64,000 nucleotides of DNA, taken from NCBI RefSeq assembly GCF_004348985.1, contig NZ_SMKW01000005.1, forward strand, positions 124,001-188,000, in the 5' to 3' direction. A program made the position numbers and the translations under genes. The stretch comes from Saccharopolyspora elongata. Lineage in GTDB: Bacteria > Actinomycetota > Actinomycetes > Mycobacteriales > Pseudonocardiaceae. The notes beneath the pieces are model-generated. The model saw only the letters and a list, made by a program, of their open reading frames with translations, searched no databases and was not told where the DNA came from. Below, one piece after another: positions 56,335 through 64,000 of the stretch. Position 1 is the stretch's first letter; each line of letters begins with the position of its first letter.

Positions 56335-57390
56335 GTGACCGACTCGACTAGAGCCGATCAGCGCCCCGCGGACACCGACAACGGTGCGCCGCGGGGCGCT
56401 TCGGCGCCCAGTTCCGGACCGGAGGCTCCCATTTCCGCTCCCGAAACCACCGCGGGCACGAAGGTCCGCATCGGCGACCGGGTGTTCTCCACGGTTGCGA
56501 CCGCCTCCGGCGCGTTCGTGGTCGCGCTCATCGCCGCGATCGGCATCTTCCTGCTGATCCGCGCCGTCCCCGCGCTGCAGGTCGACCAGGTGAACTTCCT
56601 GTTCAGCAGGGAGTGGAACACCTCGAACCCGAACGACATGAGCTTCGGCATCATCGACCTGGCCTGGATCACGGTGGCCAGCTCGGTGGTCGCGCTGGTC
56701 ATCGCGATGCCGATCGCCTGCGGGATCGCGCTGTTCCTCACCCAGTACGCGCCGCGGGCCCTGGCCCGCCCCTTCGCCTACATTGTCGACCTGCTCGCCG
56801 CGGTGCCGTCGGTGATCTACGGCCTGTGGGGCTACCTGGTGCTGGGCCCGGTGCTCAAGCCCGTCGCGCTGTGGCTGAACCAGAACCTCGGCTGGGTCCC
56901 GATCTTCGCCGACGGCAACGCGCCGACCGACTCCGGCGCGAACGTCTTCACCGCCGGCATCGTGCTGGCCGTGATGATCCTGCCGACCATCACCGGGGTG
57001 AGTCGCGAGGTCTTCCAGCGCACCCCGAACATGCACATCGAAGGCGCCCTGGCGCTCGGCGCCACCCAGTGGGAAGTCGTGCGCACGACGGTGTTCCCGT
57101 TCGGCCGCAACGGGTTCATCGGCGGGTCGATGCTCGGTCTGGGGCGCGCGCTCGGCGAGACCGTCGCGCTGACGATCATCCTGAGCATGAGCACCGCGCC
57201 GCCGAACTACAGCGTCTTCGACGCCGGCGCCACCTTCGCCTCCAAGATCGCGCTCGGCTCCGGGGAGTTCAACAACAACCTGCAGGTCGGCGCCTACATC
57301 TCGGCCGGTTTGGTGCTGTTCATCATCACCTTCGCGGTCAACGCGCTCGCCCGTTGGATCGAGAACTCCAGCGGTAAGGGGAAAGCATGA
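56335..57390 (+). CDS. pstC: Phosphate ABC transporter permease PstC
   Basis: Membrane protein of 351 residues. An N-terminal polar tail (1-60, Pro/Ala/Asp-rich) leads six helices with the inner-loop coupling motif EGALALGATQWEVVRTTVFP. GTG 56335 is chosen over GTG 56290 because GAGAGG lies before it. The extended tail is somewhat longer than usual. The 3' end overlaps pstA (ATGA). Confidence 0.94.
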   Translation: MTDSTRADQRPADTDNGAPRGASAPSSGPEAPISAPETTAGTKVRIGDRVFSTVATASGAFVVALIAAIGIFLLIRAVPALQVDQVNFLFSREWNTSNPNDMSFGIIDLAWITVASSVVALVIAMPIACGIALFLTQYAPRALARPFAYIVDLLAAVPSVIYGLWGYLVLGPVLKPVALWLNQNLGWVPIFADGNAPTDSGANVFTAGIVLAVMILPTITGVSREVFQRTPNMHIEGALALGATQWEVVRTTVFPFGRNGFIGGSMLGLGRALGETVALTIILSMSTAPPNYSVFDAGATFASKIALGSGEFNNNLQVGAYISAGLVLFIITFAVNALARWIENSSGKGKA

Positions 57391-58301
57391 GGACCGACAC
57401 CGCTGACGTGGAGCAGCTCGCCACCCCACCGGCGTTCCAGCGCATCAGCTTCGGGCGGAAGTTCAAGAACAACCTGGCCACCACGCTGTTCGGGGCGGCC
57501 TTCGTGGTCGCGGTGGTCCCGCTGCTGTGGGTGCTGTGGACGCTGCTGGAGCGGGGCCTCAAGCCGATGTTCGCCTCCACCTGGTGGACGAACTCGTTCA
57601 ACGGGCTGCTGCCCAACGACTTCGGCGGCGGCATCAACCACGCCCTGATCGGCACCCTGCTGCAGGGCCTGGTGTGCGCGGTCATCTCGGTGCCGCTGGG
57701 CATCATGGTCGGCGTCTACCTGATCGAGTACGGCCGGGAGTCCCGGTTCGCGCGGATCGCGACCTTCATGGTCGACATCCTCAGCGGCCTGCCGTCGATC
57801 GTCGCCGGCCTGTTCATCTACGCGCTGTGGATCACCACCTTCGGGTTCAGCCGCAGCGGCTTCGCGGTGGCCCTGTCGCTGGTGCTGCTGATGCTGCCGG
57901 TGGTCGTGCGCGTCACCGAGACGATGCTGCTGATCGTGCCGGACGAGCTACGCGAGGCGTCTTACGCACTGGGTGTGCCCAAGTGGAAGACGATCCTGCG
58001 CATCGTGCTGCCGACCGCGCTGTCCGGCATCCTGACCGGCGTGATGCTCGGCCTCGCGCGCGTGCTCGGCGAGACCGCGCCGCTGCTGATCTTGGTGGGT
58101 TACTCGAGCTCGATCAGCCACAACCTCTTCGGAGGTGAGATGGCGTCGCTGCCGCTGGTGATCTACATGGAGCGCAGCACCGGGACGGTGGCCGGTGACT
58201 ACCGGATGTGGGGCGCCGCGCTGACCCTCGTGCTCGTCATCATGCTGATCAACCTTGTCGCGTCGCTGCTGTCCAAGCTGCTCGCGATCAAGACGAAGTA
58301 G
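57387..58301 (+). CDS. pstA: Phosphate ABC transporter permease PstA
   Basis: Membrane protein of 304 residues with six helices and the coupling motif [42 protein letters not shown] and [13 protein letters not shown] are conserved in PstA. ATG 57387 overlaps the pstC stop. It pairs with PstC to form the phosphate channel. Confidence 0.95.
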   Translation: MRTDTADVEQLATPPAFQRISFGRKFKNNLATTLFGAAFVVAVVPLLWVLWTLLERGLKPMFASTWWTNSFNGLLPNDFGGGINHALIGTLLQGLVCAVISVPLGIMVGVYLIEYGRESRFARIATFMVDILSGLPSIVAGLFIYALWITTFGFSRSGFAVALSLVLLMLPVVVRVTETMLLIVPDELREASYALGVPKWKTILRIVLPTALSGILTGVMLGLARVLGETAPLLILVGYSSSISHNLFGGEMASLPLVIYMERSTGTVAGDYRMWGAALTLVLVIMLINLVASLLSKLLAIKTK

Positions 58302-58311
58302 GGACCGAAAC

Positions 58312-59088
58312 ATGGCCAAGCGTCTCGACATCAAGGACCTGAACCTCTTCTACGGCAAGTTCCACGCCGTGCAGGACGTGACCCTGCAGGTGCCCGCCCG
58401 CAGCGTCACCGCGTTCATCGGCCCGTCCGGCTGCGGCAAGTCGACCGTGCTGCGCTCGCTGAACCGGATGCACGAGGTCATCCCGGGCTCTCGGGTCGAG
58501 GGCAAGGTGATGCTCGACGGCGAGGACATCTACGCCAGCGACGTGGACCCGGTGCAGGTGCGCAAGACCATCGGCATGGTCTTCCAGCGGGCCAACCCGT
58601 TCCCGACGATGTCCATCCGGGACAACGTGGTGGCCGGCCTGAAGCTGGCGGGCGAGAAGAACAAGAAGAAGCTCGACGACGTCGCGGAGCGGGCGCTGCG
58701 CGGCGCGAACCTGTGGGAAGAGGTCAAGGACCGGCTGAACAAGCCGGGCGGCGGCCTCTCCGGCGGTCAGCAGCAGCGGCTGTGCATCGCGCGAGCGATC
58801 GCGGTGCGGCCGGACGTGCTGCTGATGGACGAGCCGTGCTCGGCGCTGGACCCGATCTCGACGCTGGCGATCGAGGACCTGATCTCGCAGCTCAAGCAGG
58901 ACTACACGATCGTCATCGTCACCCACAACATGCAGCAGGCGGCGCGGGTGAGCGACCAGACGGCGTTCTTCAACCTGCGCGCGGTCGGCGAGCCGGGCCA
59001 GCTGGTGGAGATCGACGAGACGGGCAAGATCTTCTCCAACCCGACGCAGAAGGCGACGGAGGACTACATCTCCGGCCGCTTCGGCTGA
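58312..59088 (+). CDS. pstB: Phosphate ABC transporter ATPase PstB
   Basis: ATPase of 258 residues. Walker [11 protein letters not shown]-loop [11 protein letters not shown], signature LSGGQQQRL, Walker [14 protein letters not shown] and H-loop IVTHNMQQA are all intact, in the order and wording of PstB. It starts 11 nt after pstA. No phoU follows; palindromes lie 29 nt after the stop. Confidence 0.97.
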   Translation: MAKRLDIKDLNLFYGKFHAVQDVTLQVPARSVTAFIGPSGCGKSTVLRSLNRMHEVIPGSRVEGKVMLDGEDIYASDVDPVQVRKTIGMVFQRANPFPTMSIRDNVVAGLKLAGEKNKKKLDDVAERALRGANLWEEVKDRLNKPGGGLSGGQQQRLCIARAIAVRPDVLLMDEPCSALDPISTLAIEDLISQLKQDYTIVIVTHNMQQAARVSDQTAFFNLRAVGEPGQLVEIDETGKIFSNPTQKATEDYISGRFG

Positions 59089-59116
59089 TCGTCCCCGGTT
59101 CAATTGCCCGGGTGTC

Positions 59117-59175
59117 CCAGTTTCAATTGAAACTGGTGTGGGTGCCAGAAGCAGGACCCTGGTTTCAATTGAAAC
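59117..59175. repeat. Two TTTCAATTGAAA palindromes after pstB
   Basis: CCAGTTTCAATTGAAACTGG (59117-59136) and the core GTTTCAATTGAAAC (59162-59175) lie between convergent pstB and the TetR gene. The second unit contains the stop codon of the TetR gene. Probable terminator for both. Confidence 0.75.
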
Positions 59176-59752
59176 TGGGGTCTTGTTGCTTTCGGGGTGT
59201 GTCGAGCAGTGCGGTGACCATGGATTGGACTGCGCTCGTGAAGGCGCCGGGGCCGCGGGTCCGCATGTGGCGGATCAGGTCGGCGTCGAAGGTCGCCAGG
59301 ATCGCGTGGCTCAGGAAGTCCGCGTCCAGGTCCGGGCGCTCCGCCGTGATCAGGTCCGCGATGTGCTGGGCCCAGAAGCGGTAGCTGGGGTCTTCGTGCT
59401 TGTGGTCGGCGCAGGCCGCTTCGTGCGCCGACAGGAGCGAGGCGTTCTGCTCGCCGATGCCGGTCAGCTCCGCCAGGAACGCCATCAGCCGCTCGTGGGG
59501 CGGCGCGCCCGGGCCCAGCGGCGGCGGCCCGGTGGTGACGTTCTCGCGTAGCGCCCTGGAGCGCTCCTCCAGGATTTCCCTGATCAGGCCCGCGCGGCTG
59601 CCGAAGCGGCGGAACACCGTGCCCTTGCCGACCCTGGCCTCGGCCGCGACCTCGTCGAGCGAGACGTGGCCGCGCTCCGCCAGCAGCCGCTCGGCCGCTT
59701 CCAGCACCGCCTGGCGGTTGCGCGCCGCGTCGGCTCGCTCCTGCTTCGGCAC
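59165..59752 (-). CDS. TetR family repressor
   Basis: Protein of 195 residues with a TetR helix-turn-helix at about 10-55 (RQAVLEAAERLLAERGHVSLDEVAAEARVGKGTVFRRFGSRAGLI). The last residues (QDPSFN) and TGA are supplied by a palindromic repeat. Divergent from an oxidoreductase pair with two perfect operator palindromes between, so it very probably represses that operon. Ligand unknown. Confidence 0.92.
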   Translation of the reverse strand: MPKQERADAARNRQAVLEAAERLLAERGHVSLDEVAAEARVGKGTVFRRFGSRAGLIREILEERSRALRENVTTGPPPLGPGAPPHERLMAFLAELTGIGEQNASLLSAHEAACADHKHEDPSYRFWAQHIADLITAERPDLDADFLSHAILATFDADLIRHMRTRGPGAFTSAVQSMVTALLDTPRKQQDPSFN

Positions 59753-59769
59753 ATCCCCTCCTGAAGAAC

Positions 59770-59820
59770 CGGACCGTCGGTCCGCCTATGCTACCGTCGA
59801 TTAAACGGACCGACGGTCCG
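59770..59820. promoter_or_regulatory. Twin operators for the TetR protein
   Basis: CGGACCGTCGGTCCG (59770-59784) and CGGACCGACGGTCCG (59806-59820) are each perfect 7-1-7 palindromes with centres 36 bp apart, between the divergent TetR and oxidoreductase genes. Confidence 0.75.
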
Positions 59821-59839
59821 GTTACTGCTTGGAGGGAAC

Positions 59840-60724
59840 ATGCGAGCACTCGTCGCCGACCCGGCGGCACCCGCGAAGTTGCGCCTCGGCGAGGTCCCGG
59901 AGCCGGACCACGGGCAGGTGCTGCTCGACGTCCACCACATCTCGCTCAACCACGGCGAGATCGCCTTCGCCGGGCGGCTCGCCCCGGGCACCGTCCACGG
60001 CTACGACGCCGCGGGCGTCGTCGTGCGGGCGGCGGAGGGGAGCCCTCCGGTCGGTGCGCGGGTGATCGCCTTCGGGGCGGGCGCCTGGGCGGAGCGCATG
60101 GCGGTGAACGCCGGCGCGGTGGCGGAGGTTCCGGCGGCGGTGGACCTGGCCGACGCGGCGGCGCTGCCGATGGCGGGCCTGACCGCGCTGCGCACGCTGC
60201 GGACCGCGCCGATCCTCGGCAAGCGGGTCCTGATCACGGGGGCTTCCGGCGGCGTCGGGCGCTTCGCCGTGCAGCTCGCGGCGATCGGCGGGGCGCACGT
60301 CATCGCACAGGCCAACAGGCAGGACGGCCTGGCGGAGCTGGGCGCGCACGAGGTGGTGTCCGACCTGACCGGCGTGTGGCCGGTCGACCTGGTGCTGGAC
60401 AACGTCGGTGGACAGCTGCTGGTCGACGCCTGGAAGCTGGTCAAGCTGGGCGGGAGCGTGCAGAACATCGGCTGGACCTCCGGCGAACCGGCGGTCTTCG
60501 AGCCCTACTCGATCTTCGCGGTCGGGCCGTCGAAGTCGCTGAACACCTTCGGCGACGTCGCCGCGCCCGCCGAAGATCTGTCCACATTGGCCGATCTGCT
60601 GGCGGCGGGCCGGATCTCGCCGGAGGTCAGCTGGCGGGGCTCGTGGGAACGCCTCGACGAGGCCGCCGAAGCGCTGCTGCAGCGGCGGGTTTCGGGCAAG
60701 GCCGTGCTGGACGTGAGGGGCTGA
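59840..60724 (+). CDS. Quinone-oxidoreductase/MDR family dehydrogenase
   Basis: Medium-chain reductase of 294 residues. The GroES-like half ends in YDAAGVVVRAAEG; the nucleotide fold has RVLITGASGGVGRFAVQLAAIGGAHVIA. No catalytic zinc ligands are evident, fitting the quinone oxidoreductase branch. GGAGGG precedes ATG 59840. It is 1 nt from the next gene, so the pair is co-transcribed under the TetR operators. Substrate unknown; reduction of an electrophile or quinone is likely. Confidence 0.88.
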   Translation: MRALVADPAAPAKLRLGEVPEPDHGQVLLDVHHISLNHGEIAFAGRLAPGTVHGYDAAGVVVRAAEGSPPVGARVIAFGAGAWAERMAVNAGAVAEVPAAVDLADAAALPMAGLTALRTLRTAPILGKRVLITGASGGVGRFAVQLAAIGGAHVIAQANRQDGLAELGAHEVVSDLTGVWPVDLVLDNVGGQLLVDAWKLVKLGGSVQNIGWTSGEPAVFEPYSIFAVGPSKSLNTFGDVAAPAEDLSTLADLLAAGRISPEVSWRGSWERLDEAAEALLQRRVSGKAVLDVRG

Positions 60725-60725
60725 C

Positions 60726-61619
60726 ATGCAGATCGGGCTTTGCGTCGACGAGCGGGAGCTCTCGCACGGCGAACTGCTGGCAGTGGCTCGCGACGCCGCG
60801 GCCGACGGTTTCGGGAGCTTCTGGCTGGGCCAGCACGCCTCGTGGGACGTGCTGACCTCGCTGGCCTCGATCGGGGCGGAGGTGCCGGGCATCCGGCTCG
60901 GCACCGCGGTCGTGCCCACCTATCCGCGCCATCCGCTGATGCTCGCCGGTCAGGCGCTCACGGTGCAGGCGATCACCGGCGGTCGGCTCGACCTCGGCAT
61001 CGGGCCGAGCCACCGGGTGATCGTCGAGGACCAGTTCGGCTACTCCTACGACAAACCCGCGCGGCACGTCCGGGAGTACCTGGCGGCGCTGGGGCCGCTG
61101 CTGCGCGGCGAAACCGTCGACTTCCGCGGCGCGACGCTGCGGGCGGCCGGGCGGGTCGAGGTCCCGGGCGCCGAGCCGCCGTCGCTCTTGGTGTCGGCGC
61201 TGGGGCCGACGATGCTGCGGATCGCGGGCGAGCTCGCGGACGGCACGATCACGGTCTGGGCCGGGCCGCGGGCTCTCGACGAGCACATCGTGCCGACGAT
61301 CCGGGCGGTTGCGGCACAACCGCGCGTCGTCGCGATGGTCTCGGTGTCGGTGGTGTCCGATGTGGACGACGCTCGCGAACGGTTCGCCGCGCAACTCGCG
61401 ATCGCCGGCGAACTGCCCGCCTACCGGGCGGTGCTGGACCGCCAAGGTCTCGCGGGCCCGGAGGACGTCGCCGTCATCGGCGACGACGCGGCGGTGGAAC
61501 GCGCGCTGCGCCGCTACGCGGCGGCGGGAGCCACCGAGCTCATCGCGGCGCCCTTCGGGGCCGACGAGGAGCAGCGGCGGACCCGGCGGCTCATGGCGGC
61601 CCTGAACGGCGCGGCCTGA
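60726..61619 (+). CDS. LLM-class, F420-type oxidoreductase
   Basis: TIM-barrel flavin or F420 protein of 297 residues. Typical blocks are DGFGSFWLGQHASWDVLTSLASIG, IRLGTAVVPTYPRHPLMLAGQALTVQ and GGRLDLGIGPSHRVIVEDQFGYSYDKP. The last is shared with actinobacterial F420-dependent TIGR03564-type members. Coupled to the upstream reductase; substrate unknown. A palindrome follows directly after the stop. Confidence 0.88.
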   Translation: MQIGLCVDERELSHGELLAVARDAAADGFGSFWLGQHASWDVLTSLASIGAEVPGIRLGTAVVPTYPRHPLMLAGQALTVQAITGGRLDLGIGPSHRVIVEDQFGYSYDKPARHVREYLAALGPLLRGETVDFRGATLRAAGRVEVPGAEPPSLLVSALGPTMLRIAGELADGTITVWAGPRALDEHIVPTIRAVAAQPRVVAMVSVSVVSDVDDARERFAAQLAIAGELPAYRAVLDRQGLAGPEDVAVIGDDAAVERALRRYAAAGATELIAAPFGADEEQRRTRRLMAALNGAA

Positions 61620-61620
61620 C

Positions 61621-61670
61621 CGGTCGTGAGTGGCAATGGTCGCTGGAGCGGCCACAGCCACTCACGACCG
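61621..61670. repeat. Intergenic palindrome, GTCGTGAG family
   Basis: CGGTCGTGAGTGGC (61621-61634) pairs perfectly with GCCACTCACGACCG (61657-61670). Interior GGTCGC/GCGGCC pairs in part, as at 37-84. Between convergent LLM and NTF2-like genes; starts 2 nt after the LLM stop. Confidence 0.8.
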
Positions 61671-61676
61671 GTCGCG

Positions 61677-62033
61677 TCACATCGCCGGGACCTTGTCGAG
61701 GAAGCCGTGCACCGCCCGGATCCGGGCGTTCTCGTCGAGGACCGCGACGTCGAAGCCGATCACCACGGCTTCGCCGCCCGCCGGGCCGAGCTCCCAGGTG
61801 AAGCGGGCGATGTCGTGGTGGGCGTCGAAGACCTCGCCCGGGCGGAACGCGAAGTCCGGGAACTGGGCCTGCACCGCCGCGATCGTCGCGTCGATGGCCT
61901 CCCGGCCCCGCACGTCGGCCAGCGGGTCGGTGTAGGTGCCGCCGTCGGCCCAGAGTTCGTCGACCATCGCGCGGCGCTTGTCGGCGTCCCGCTCGTTCCA
62001 GGTGGCGAGGTAGCGGTCGAGGAGCTCGTTCAT
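61677..62033 (-). CDS. NTF2-like/SnoaL-type protein
   Basis: Protein of 118 residues of the cone-shaped NTF2 fold: MNELLDRYLATWNERDADKRRAMVDELWADGGTYTDPLADVRG, then VGFDVAVLDENARIRAVHGFLDKVPAM. Such proteins are polyketide cyclase-like, dehydratase or ligand-binding; which cannot be told. ATG 62033 fits the family start; the frame extends to 62072. Divergent from an XRE regulator across a palindrome. Confidence 0.85.
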   Translation of the reverse strand: MNELLDRYLATWNERDADKRRAMVDELWADGGTYTDPLADVRGREAIDATIAAVQAQFPDFAFRPGEVFDAHHDIARFTWELGPAGGEAVVIGFDVAVLDENARIRAVHGFLDKVPAM

Positions 62034-62098
62034 GGTGGAAACCCTTCCGTTCTGCGGTTCGGTGAGCACCACTGTGCGATGCGGGGGTCATCGCGTCG

Positions 62099-62115
62099 AT
62101 TACCCGGGAGGTAAT
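62099..62115. promoter_or_regulatory. Operator between NTF2-like and XRE genes
   Basis: ATTACC (62099-62104) and GGTAAT (62110-62115) form a perfect palindrome with a 5-nt spacer, just before the XRE start. Likely binding site of the encoded regulator. Confidence 0.55.
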
Positions 62116-62139
62116 GGCCCCGGTGGCTAATGTCGTGGT

Positions 62140-62949
62140 GTGACAACGGTGAAACAGCGCCAGGTGGGTGTGCTGCTCCGGGAATGGCGGGAGCGGCGGA
62201 GGCTGAGCCAGCTCCAGCTCTCGCTGGACGCCGACATCTCGACGCGGCACCTCAGCTTCGTCGAGACCGGCCGGTCGAAGCCCACCAAGGAGATGATCCT
62301 GCGGCTCAGCGAACGGCTCGACGTGCCGCTGCGGGAGCGCAACAGCCTGCTGCTGGCGGGCGGCTACGCCCCGGCCTACCCGGCGAGCGGCCTGGACGTG
62401 CCGGAGCTGGCGGCCGTGCGAGCGGCGCTGCGCCAAGTGCTCGCCGGGCACGAGCCCTATCCGGCGCTGGTCGTCGACCGGGCGTGGCAGCTGGTCGAGA
62501 GCAATGCCAGCGTCGAGCTGCTCCTCGAAGGCGCGGCCGCGGATCTGCTGGTACCGCCGGTGAACGTCCTCCGGCTGAGCCTGCACCCCGAGGGCGTGGC
62601 GCCGAACATCGCCAACCTCGGCGAGTGGCGCGCCCACGTCCTCGGCCGGCTGCGCCGCCAGGCCGCGGCGACCGCGGACCCGGCCCTGGCCGAGCTGCTC
62701 GCGGAGCTCCGCGACTACCCGTGCGACCAGCCGGAACCGGAGGTCGAGCTACCGGGGGCGAGCGATGTCGTGGTGCCGCTGCGCCTCCGCCACGGCGACC
62801 GGGAGCTGTCGCTGCTCAGCATGACGACGGTCTTCGGCACCCCGCTGGACGTGACGGTCGCGGAACTGGCGATCGAGTCCTTCTTCCCGGCAGACCAGTC
62901 CACAGCGGACTTCCTCCGATCCAGGTCGGAATCCGCCGAATTTGCCTGA
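62140..62949 (+). CDS. XRE regulator with MmyB-type ligand domain
   Basis: Protein of 269 residues: helix-turn-helix (about 8-65: GVLLREWRERRRLSQLQLSLDADISTRHLSFVETGRSKPT) and the C-terminal MmyB-like PAS-type domain (PALVVDRAWQLVESNASVELLL, VNVLRLSLHPEGVAPNIANLGEWR). Family members often control a divergent short-chain or NTF2-like gene, as here. GTG 62140 is the first start and may be leaderless. Confidence 0.92.
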   Translation: MTTVKQRQVGVLLREWRERRRLSQLQLSLDADISTRHLSFVETGRSKPTKEMILRLSERLDVPLRERNSLLLAGGYAPAYPASGLDVPELAAVRAALRQVLAGHEPYPALVVDRAWQLVESNASVELLLEGAAADLLVPPVNVLRLSLHPEGVAPNIANLGEWRAHVLGRLRRQAAATADPALAELLAELRDYPCDQPEPEVELPGASDVVVPLRLRHGDRELSLLSMTTVFGTPLDVTVAELAIESFFPADQSTADFLRSRSESAEFA

Positions 62950-62992
62950 AATCGGGGGACTTCACTCCTGTCGGCCGCTGTGCCGCGCCGGC

Positions 62993-63550
62993 TCAGGTCA
63001 GTGCGAGCGTGAGGGGTTTCGGCGCGGCGGTCACCGCGATCGGGTCAGGCCCGAGCGGGAGGCGGTCGAGTTCGAGCCATCGGCCGTGGTCGTTGCGTTG
63101 GCCGACGAGTTCGGCAGTGGTGGCGTCGAAGGTGATCTCCCACAGGAACGGAATGCCCGCTGTTGCGTAGGCATGGCGCTTTTCCACCCGCTCCCGCGCG
63201 GTATTGCCGTCCGACCAGACTTCGACGACCAGGAGCACGTCTTCGGCTCGCGCCGGGTCGTCGTCGGTGTCGTGGGTCATGAGCATGACGTCCGGAATCA
63301 GCCCGTCGCGCCGGGGCGTGGAAACGTCGACCGCGGCGGCGGTGACCGCCAGGTTCTCGGGGAAAGTGTCCTCGAGAACGGTGCGCACGAGATCGCCGAT
63401 GCGCTGGTGCCGGCGGGTCGGGGCAGGGGACATGATCAACCAGCCTGCCAGAAGCTCCAACCGCCGCCCATTGCCGGGCTGTGGCATCTCGTGCCACTCG
63501 GACACGGTGTGCGGCCCGAGCGCTGCGGGGACGGCGTGCGCGAGGCTCAC
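62993..63550 (-). CDS. Uma2 family endonuclease-like protein
   Basis: Protein of 185 residues of the Uma2/DUF820 PD-(D/E)XK group: ELLAGWLIMSPAPTRRHQRIGDLV, IPDVMLMT and VLLVVEVWSDGNTARERVEKRHAYATAGIPFLWEI include the catalytic-type Asp and Glu. GTG 63550 has AAGGAG before it. Typical orphan accessory gene of actinomycetes; nuclease activity is not proven for most members. Confidence 0.85.
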   Translation of the reverse strand: MSLAHAVPAALGPHTVSEWHEMPQPGNGRRLELLAGWLIMSPAPTRRHQRIGDLVRTVLEDTFPENLAVTAAAVDVSTPRRDGLIPDVMLMTHDTDDDPARAEDVLLVVEVWSDGNTARERVEKRHAYATAGIPFLWEITFDATTAELVGQRNDHGRWLELDRLPLGPDPIAVTAAPKPLTLALT

Positions 63551-63575
63551 GGCTCGACTCCTTCCTGGCTGGCAG

Positions 63576-63600
63576 GTGCAGAACCCGCAAGGTTCTGCAC
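63576..63600 (-). terminator. Hairpin upstream of the Uma2 gene
   Basis: GTGCAGAACC (63576-63585) pairs perfectly with GGTTCTGCAC (63591-63600). It follows the truncated XRE gene on the minus strand and precedes Uma2, so is a terminator or attenuator. Confidence 0.6.
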
Positions 63601-63736
63601 TGGCTCAGTGTCCCAGCTGCGGCAAGCGACGTCGACGCAAAGGCCCGAGTGTTGGCGGCCGTACTGTGCCTTTTGGCGCTGGTAGCGGCCCGAACGTGCA
63701 GCGCATGGCATTTGACCAGAGGAAACCGAACGTGCG

Positions 63737-64000
63737 CTAGGCAGGGGATTCGTCGGCTATGGCCGAGATGAAGGCGCTGGAGTCCTTGGGGTTCAGGGCG
63801 CGGGTGCAGACCTGCTCGAAGGACTTGAGGTAGTCCGCCGTGTCCTCGGGCTTGTCCAGGAACCGGGAGTTCGCCGAGTCGCCCAGGTGCACGACCTGCG
63901 GGTCGGCGTCGTCCGGGAAGGAGAACACCGCGATCCGGTCGCCCATCAGCGGATGCCCACCGGTGCGGAACGGCAGCACCTGGATCGTGACGTTGCGCCG
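63737..64000 (-). CDS. XRE/DUF5753 regulator, 3' part only
   Basis: The frame continues past the right window edge, leaving the last 87 codons. VTIQVLPFRTGGH and FLDKPEDTADYLKSFEQVCTRALNPKDSSAFI match the DUF5753 C-terminus seen in the complete protein at 21566-22402. No DUF397 gene follows within the window. Confidence 0.85.
   Translation of the reverse strand, partial: RRNVTIQVLPFRTGGHPLMGDRIAVFSFPDDADPQVVHLGDSANSRFLDKPEDTADYLKSFEQVCTRALNPKDSSAFISAIADESPA

Overview
The window is very GC-rich, densely coded and full of GTG starts, SD-like AGGAGG motifs and ATGA/GTGA stop-start overlaps. Mycothiol genes (mca, mshD), a GlnR-type regulator, a DUF397/XRE pair, a WhiG-type anti-sigma (RsiG-like) protein and an F420-type luciferase-like oxidoreductase place it in the Actinomycetota. 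Protein style and gene order suggest Pseudonocardiaceae, most like Saccharopolyspora; genus is inference. No rRNA, tRNA, CRISPR array, transposase or phage gene was seen.

Layout. 1-7 kb: TetR regulator, a two-subunit ABC exporter, and an ECF sigma factor followed by a one-pass membrane protein and its secreted paralogue. 7-21 kb: purB, a frameshifted mca, an MFS pump with a divergent TetR, a TenA-like protein, purC, a DUF2334 protein, an Asp-rich secreted protein, a metallo-beta-lactamase-fold hydrolase, a frameshifted epimerase and purS-purQ-purL. 21-35 kb (accessory): DUF397/XRE pair, two small proteins, tandem pentapeptide-repeat membrane proteins, GH25 lysozyme, a frameshifted GGDEF-EAL protein, a frameshifted GH15 enzyme, a T7SS-associated-like protein, a PRC-barrel protein, subtilase and a LuxR-type regulator. 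35-59 kb (conserved core): sterol-carrier-like protein, purF, purM, DUF3073, methyltransferase, RsiG-like protein, YgfZ, Fur, PabC-like, DinB, nitrobindin, DUF1416, thiosulfate sulfurtransferase, DUF4395, thioredoxin, LmeA-like protein, hydrolase, GlnR, APC permease, mshD and pstS-pstC-pstA-pstB behind a PHO box. As recalled, this order follows Mycobacterium tuberculosis Rv0807-Rv0820. 59-64 kb: TetR with twin operators controlling an oxidoreductase pair, an NTF2-like/XRE divergon, a Uma2 nuclease-like protein and a second XRE/DUF5753 protein cut by the window edge.

Functionally the window combines most of IMP synthesis (purB, C, S, Q, L, F, M), mycothiol and sulfur handling, nitrogen and phosphate control, and two links to cyclic-di-GMP (GGDEF-EAL enzyme and RsiG-like protein).

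The least explained structure lies between genes. Several families of perfect palindromes recur just after stop codons. At four sites they assemble into about 115-140 bp mosaics built from the same modules. A separate hairpin element near 0.8 kb and 49.1 kb has an apparent empty site near 38.5 kb. Four conserved genes each carry one small indel, which points to sequence errors in the assembly more than to biology.
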